Part shown: positions 59,550 through 64,000 of the stretch, piece by piece
How the letters are laid out: every line of letters begins with the position of its first letter
Numbering within the stretch: position 1 is the stretch's first letter
Origin: Allolobophora icterica
Lineage: Eukaryota; Annelida; Clitellata; Crassiclitellata; Lumbricidae
Direction: 5' to 3'
Assembly (NCBI GenBank): GCA_963556255.1
Contig: OY744612.1
Span: 24,682,940 to 24,746,939, forward strand
DNA length: 64,000 nt
Made by a program: the position numbers and the translations under genes
The notes under the pieces: model-generated
Database searches by the model: none
The model's input: only the letters and a program-made list of their open reading frames with translations
What the model was told of the DNA's origin: nothing

Positions 59550-61015
59550 GAAAGGAGTGTCCTAGGACATTACAGGCGAAAGAAGATTCAAATGAACTAT
59601 CGACAGCGCGCAGATACACATCAAAGCCAAGACCGTCGAAAGCAGCCTAGTGCATGGCAGGCGAGGAAGGAGAGGAGGAAGAGAGTGTCCTAGGACAGGG
59701 GAAGGAGAATGTCCTAGGACAGGGGTCTCCAAAGTACGGCCCGCGGGCCACATCCGGCCCGCTAAGGTCTCTATTCTGCCCGCGGAACTCTCCTTGAAAA
59801 AACAAAATAAATTGGGAAAATTGATAATTTTAACGCCGCTGTAGGCCTACCTGACATGCATATTGCCAAAATCCATGTCACTGTTTGTAGAAATAGGAAC
59901 TGTGCGTATTTTACTATTATCATTTCGTGACGTCATTTGAGAATTCTGGTGGTTTGAAACCTTTGGCAAGCACTGTGTGGAAAACATCTGGACCTGTCAT
60001 CTGTCCTAGAGGCTAGAGCCTGTTGTTTCCACTGTTAACTACATTCGATCTCATGGACTCAGTCATCGCACAATTTCGTGCAATCCAATGACATCCTGAG
60101 GGACAAATTTAAGGAAGGAAATTTAATTGAATTCTACAAATGCCTTCCATCTGACCAATATGTTCATTTAAGAAACGTTACTCGTGAATTCATTTCAGTT
60201 TTTGGCACTACGTATTTTGTGTGAGAAGACTTTTTCCAAGATGAAGTAGGGCCTACACGAAATCCTGCTACAGATCGCAATTGTCTGATGAACATTTGAA
60301 TGCCTTACTTATGATTGGAACCACTCACTTTGAACCGCAGCTGGATAGCATTATTTCAGAAATGCATCAATTTCATGCTTCTCACACTAATCAGGACTAA
60401 CGAAAAACCATCCTAATTGTTATTGATATCTGCATTGAAATTCTGCATTGCATCAGACCTCAGGAATAAATAGTCTGTTAACAGTTATTCATTCGCAGTT
60501 TTTTCGGAGTTTTGGCCCGTGGAGCTTTAGAAAGTCAGCAATGTGGCCCCCGCTGGAAAACTTTGGAGACCCCTGTCCTAGGACATTTAGGTAAAAAAAA
60601 GGATCAAAGGAACTATCGACAGCACGCAGATACACATCAAAGCCAAGACCGTCGAAAGCAGCCTAGTGCATGGCAGGCGAGGAAGGGAGTGTCCTAGGAC
60701 AGGGGAAGGAGAATGTCCTAGGACATTTAGGTAAAAAAAAGGATCAAAGGAACTATCGACAGCACGCAGATACACATCAAAGCCAAGACCGTCGAAAGCA
60801 CCGAGTGCATGGCACGGTAGGAAGGGGAGGAGGAGAGTGCCCTAGGACAGGAGGAAGGGGAGTGTCCTAGGACACTTAGGTAAAAAAAAAGAAGGATCAA
60901 AGGAACTATCGACAGCGCGCAGATGCACATCAAAGGCAAGGCTGTCGAAAGCGGCCTAATGCATGGCAGGCGAAGGAAGAGAGGAGGGGAGTGTCCTAGG
61001 ACAGGAGGAGAATGT
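59550..61015. repeat. Tandem repeat, 130-150 bp units with a TGTCCTAGGACA palindrome
   Basis: Four units (about 59535-59719, 60576-60712, 60713-60860, 60861-61015), each with GGATCAAAGGAACTATCGAC, CACATCAAAGCCAAG and one or more palindromes TGTCCTAGGACA. The first two are separated by a hAT inserted into the palindrome. Confidence 0.85.
59720..60575. mobile_element. hAT element with CAGGGGTCTCCAAA ends, 856 bp
   Basis: Perfect inverted ends CAGGGGTCTCCAAAG / TTTGGAGACCCCTG, and a perfect 8-bp TSD TCCTAGGA (59712-59719, 60576-60583), itself a palindrome. The plus strand carries a decayed transposase C-terminus (FGTTYFV near 60205, then HLNALLMIGTTHFEPQLDSI in a shifted frame near 60295-60350), like GTF2IRD2-type hAT proteins. 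Confidence 0.88.
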
Positions 61016-61020
61016 CCTAG

Positions 61021-62113
61021 GAACTTGCTCCTCCGGTCCGGCAGTGGTGGCGTTAGGAGTGCGATTGGAAAACCGCCGTCCCTGACGACAGTTCCGAGTG
61101 AAGTGGCCGGCGCTGCCACACCTGAAGCACGTCATAGTCCGACACTGATTAGACAGGTTCCTCGGTGAGTTGGTGGCTCCGCGGTTGACATCGGGATTCG
61201 CGTCTCTGTTCTTCGGTGTGTTGCTCCTCCGGTCGCACGCACACGATTGGGCGGTCTCCGCCGAACCTCCGACCCGACGTCCTTTGGTAGGCTTCCAGAC
61301 GAAGCACCGTGCGGTACGCCTCGTCTAAAGTTTATCGGCTCGCGTTCCCGAACTTTTAACAACAGCTCTCGGTCTCGCAGGGCCTCCAGGAACGCTTGGC
61401 GACCATCTCGATAGTTTCATTCGATGGCACCGGGTAAACCAGCACCACCAATCTTCGTATGTCGTGGAAAAGAGTGCTCAGCGTCTCATCCTGGCGTTGG
61501 CGGCAATAATACAATTGTGCTCTGAAGGTCTCCGCTTATCCCTGCCATATCGTTGTCGTAGACGCTCCACGAGTTTTCCGTACGTAACGTCAGGTTGTGA
61601 CCCGAAGTCCCATAACAGTTGGGTCGCCGCTTTGTCCAAAGCGCAGCGCAGAAAATCAACCTTGTCAGCCGTAGTCCATCTACTGTGGCGTGCGCACACC
61701 TCAAATTTTTGCTGGAAAGATTCTAACGACCCCGTGCCGTCGAATTTTCCAGGCTTTATCGGTGCTTTCCGAAAACCTAAAACAACACGGACATTCTTCA
61801 GCGGCTTCGGTTTAATTGGCAGTTCTTCTTTCACGACCAAAGGATTAGTCGTCATCGATCTCGGCCCGTCAAAATCGATACTTTCCAGCAGTTGATTCGG
61901 ATCGAAGGTGGCCTTCTTCGTCGTCTTACTTGCAACCGGAGTCGAACTGCTTGGTTGGACAGGCATCGGTTTTCCCACGTCCAGCAACGAGTCGATGATC
62001 TTCTGCCCTTCCTCTGTTATTTCAGCTTTTCGTCGGACAGTCACCAGAAAGAAGAAACAGACGTATCCAGTGAACTCTAGACCTCACTTCTCTGGCCAAA
62101 TATTTCTTGCGAA
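61021..62113 (-). pseudogene. Ty3/Gypsy retrotransposon gag region
   Basis: An open frame of 188 codons (62044-61478) contains GSLESFQQKFEVCARH, ALDKAATQLLWDFG and RLRQRYG, matching the retrotransposon gag family. After a frame break the nucleocapsid part ends with a CCHC zinc knuckle (CFRCGSAGHFTRNC) at about 61133-61092. No protease or polymerase follows; tandem repeats begin at about 61015. A shorter, damaged copy is at 19613-20187. Only fragments are present and the element cannot be complete here. Confidence 0.8.
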
Positions 62114-63550
62114 CCCCACTTCTGGTACCAATTTGTCGCAAAAATACGCCCAAGCGTTCTTGAGTGGTAAAGTAAGGTAGCGGACGGCCAGGCCCGTGTT
62201 GCGACTGCCAGGATGCCTCACGCGGCCGTGAGCTATATCCAGTCTTGTTGTCAAGACCTTAAACCTCAAGACCAAGACCAAGACCAAGACCTTGAACCTC
62301 AAGACCAAGACCAAGACCTTGAACCTCGAGACCAAGACCAAGACCAAGACTTTGAACCTCGAGACCAAGACCAAGACCAAGACCTTGAACCTCAAGACCA
62401 AGACCAAGACCAAGACCCAAAAAATCGAAATCAGGTCAAGACTTCTAAAAATTGTTAAGTCGGAATATTCGCTATTTTAATGAAAACATGAGTCTTTTAT
62501 TTTATTCAAGCAAATTAACTTTAAATGCAAACTGCAGAGAAATCCGAATTTGTATTCAAAAGTCCTTCATGCAAACTCTTATACGAAATGCCTTTTGTAT
62601 TTTATAAAAAACCAATTCGCTCAGAATTTTCTGACCAAGACGTGCCAGGTGGGCCTCATAAAAATTCCGCCATGTGAAAAAATACGTTCTACAGGTGCTG
62701 AAGTCGCTGACACACACGTACAGGGTAGCTTTTCAAGCACTGGATATAAATGTACAGATAGACTGAGATAGTGAGTCCTTTTGAAATCTTCCCATGGTTT
62801 ATCATACCGTCTGATACAGAATAACTGTTGCTGCTGCCAATGGGTTTTCCTGACCAACATGACTTGTATCCATCCATAGATATTGGTCGTATGATGCAAG
62901 CAGGCTTGATACAGAATTCTTGAGTTCTGTTAAATGACTGTTCATATTAACAGCCGGTCTTGGTCTTGGTCTTGCGAGACCAAGACCAAGACTTTGAACC
63001 TCAAGACCAAGACCAAGACCAAGACCTTGAACCTCAAGACCAAGACCAAGACCAAGACCTTGAACCTCAAGACCAAGACCAAGACTTTTAAAAACGAACT
63101 CGAGTGCACTCGAGACCAAGACCTTGGTCTCGAGGACAACAAGACTGGCTATATCCGTTGAATCCGGCTAAGTTCCTCCCAATTTACGCCAAAATTTTGT
63201 ATGCACCAAATAGACCGGCGAAATAATTCTTCCGCCACAATACAATTGGACCGTCTTAATAACTCAAAAGTTCGCCAAACGCCACTGGCGCGATGCTAAA
63301 AATAGCACGCTACATTTGGCGTGAATACATAATTAATTAGTCCAGTATGTTCACTGACTTTGCTAAAAAAAATAACATAACAGTACAGCCAAACTCCACT
63401 GGCGCAATTACGTAATTACCCAAATACTTCTGGCGCAAGATAGATCAATTCACACAACACAGCAGTACCGCCAACCAAACAAAAATCAACCAAAAGTGCC
63501 AGGCCAAACCCAACAACAAGGGAGGGAACTCCAGTTTCGCTATATAAGTA
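62114..63550 (-). mobile_element. Probable Gypsy primer-binding site and 5' LTR, interrupted by a hAT
   Basis: On the minus strand TGGTACCAGAAGTGGGG (62130-62114) stands just upstream of gag, the usual place and form of a Ty3/Gypsy primer-binding site. The sequence before it (62131-62239, 63148 to about 63550) would be the LTR. GCGCCA(G/C)TGG motifs recur, and a TATATAG box lies near 63545. The LTR start is not fixed, since no second LTR is in the window. Confidence 0.5.
62240..63147. mobile_element. hAT element with AAGACC arrays, best-preserved copy, 908 bp
   Basis: Perfect 13-bp TIRs CAGTCTTGTTGTC / GACAACAAGACTG; perfect 8-bp TSD GCTATATC (62232-62239, 63148-63155). Arrays of AAGACC with GAACCTC interruptions lie at 62255-62420 and 62978-63090. 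On the minus strand a hAT C-terminal relic reads SATSAPVERIFSHGG with FMRP (about 62715-62650). Non-autonomous. Confidence 0.9.
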
Positions 63551-63559
63551 AGAAATTAC

Positions 63560-63751
63560 AGGCTAATTTTTATTTTTTTCCCAGACTGGTGGTTGACTAT
63601 TTACTGTTTAATAAATAGTAAATAGGTGCATACTATTTCAATAGAACCTTTATTTACATGACTATTTTAAATAGTGACTTCAATAGTCATAAACTTTTGA
63701 AATACTATTTAAATAGTATTTACTATTTAAATAGTACGGTACCCAACACTG
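63560..63751. mobile_element. hAT-like terminal fragment with ACTATTTAAATAGT repeats
   Basis: The right end, read inverted, is CAGTGTTGGGTACCG, a common hAT terminus, followed by several ACTATTTAAATAGT palindromes. No matching left end was found, so the element may be truncated. Confidence 0.5.
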
Positions 63752-64000
63752 ACAGCGAACTACTTAGCTGTTACCGACACATCAGTTTCTTTGGGAATCT
63801 TTAGGAAAAAATGTCTGTTTGCTATGGAGCCTGGCAGCCTGCTATTTATAAGTTCGCATTCAAAAGTTTCAAAATTAACTGTAGCGGATTCTTTATAAGA
63901 CCTCATAGAAGAAGCAGAAGACTCGTGGACAGAACCTTGTGTGATTTAGCATCTGCAGGACATAACAAATTTGAATGGTGTGGTTGCTTATTTCTGAAAC
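63752..64000. other. Unassigned end of window
   Basis: No recognisable gene or repeat in this short stretch. Confidence 0.4.

Noticed and set aside
59550..61015. CRISPR-like array of regularly spaced repeats
   Set aside because: Units are tandem and of one sequence with no unique spacers, in an animal-type genome.

Overview
The window looks like animal nuclear DNA: multi-exon genes with GT..AG introns, dense and mostly dead transposable elements (TEs), and many microsatellites. The very frequent octamer TAGGCCTA (19 matches found by eye), the RhoBTB-type gene and the non-LTR and hAT families suggest a marine invertebrate, perhaps an echinoderm. That assignment is an inference. There is no prokaryotic gene organisation, no rRNA and no convincing tRNA gene.

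The host content is essentially one gene family in three versions. RhoBTB-like copy 1 (minus strand, 4621-13212, 10 coding exons, 585 aa) and copy 3 (minus strand, 32165-47905, 10 coding exons, 584 aa) are complete paralogues in direct orientation, spread out to different degrees by TEs. Each encodes a Rho-type GTPase domain, a basic and proline-containing linker, a split BTB domain, a second BTB domain and the RhoBTB C-terminal region. Copy 2 (plus strand, 20699-28398) has only the six BTB and C-terminal exons. It lies in an inverted duplication of about 8.7 kb (20187-28916 against 31646-40374) that is nearly identical to the 3' half of copy 3. The arms are separated by a rearranged 2.7-kb spacer holding a long (TA)n tract.

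Layout: 1-1.2 kb, strand-switching minisatellite. 1.6-3.1 kb, CR1/L2-like reverse transcriptase (RT) relic. 3.2-14.1 kb, RhoBTB copy 1 and its 5' flank with a tRNA-derived SINE. 14.7-20.2 kb, TE-rich upstream flank (P-like element, RT remnant, Ty3/Gypsy gag piece). 20.2-40.4 kb, the giant inverted repeat. 40.4-48.2 kb, 5' half of copy 3, with a four-level nest of transposons in its first coding intron. 48.5-57.7 kb, upstream flank of copy 3 broken up by hAT, Helitron-like, P-like and unclassified elements. 57.7-63.6 kb, a second copy of the 14.4-20.2 kb flank with a palindrome-bearing tandem repeat and a better preserved Gypsy LTR/gag.

Because the flanks are duplicated, many insertions can be read as empty versus occupied sites, which gives exact element ends, target-site duplications (TSDs) and relative ages. 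No wholly new multi-gene system was identified. The most unusual items are the RhoBTB-like GTPase with Ser at position 61 and no Rho insert helix, the fold-back duplication that creates a BTB-only gene, and two hAT families whose ends are long arrays of six-base repeats.
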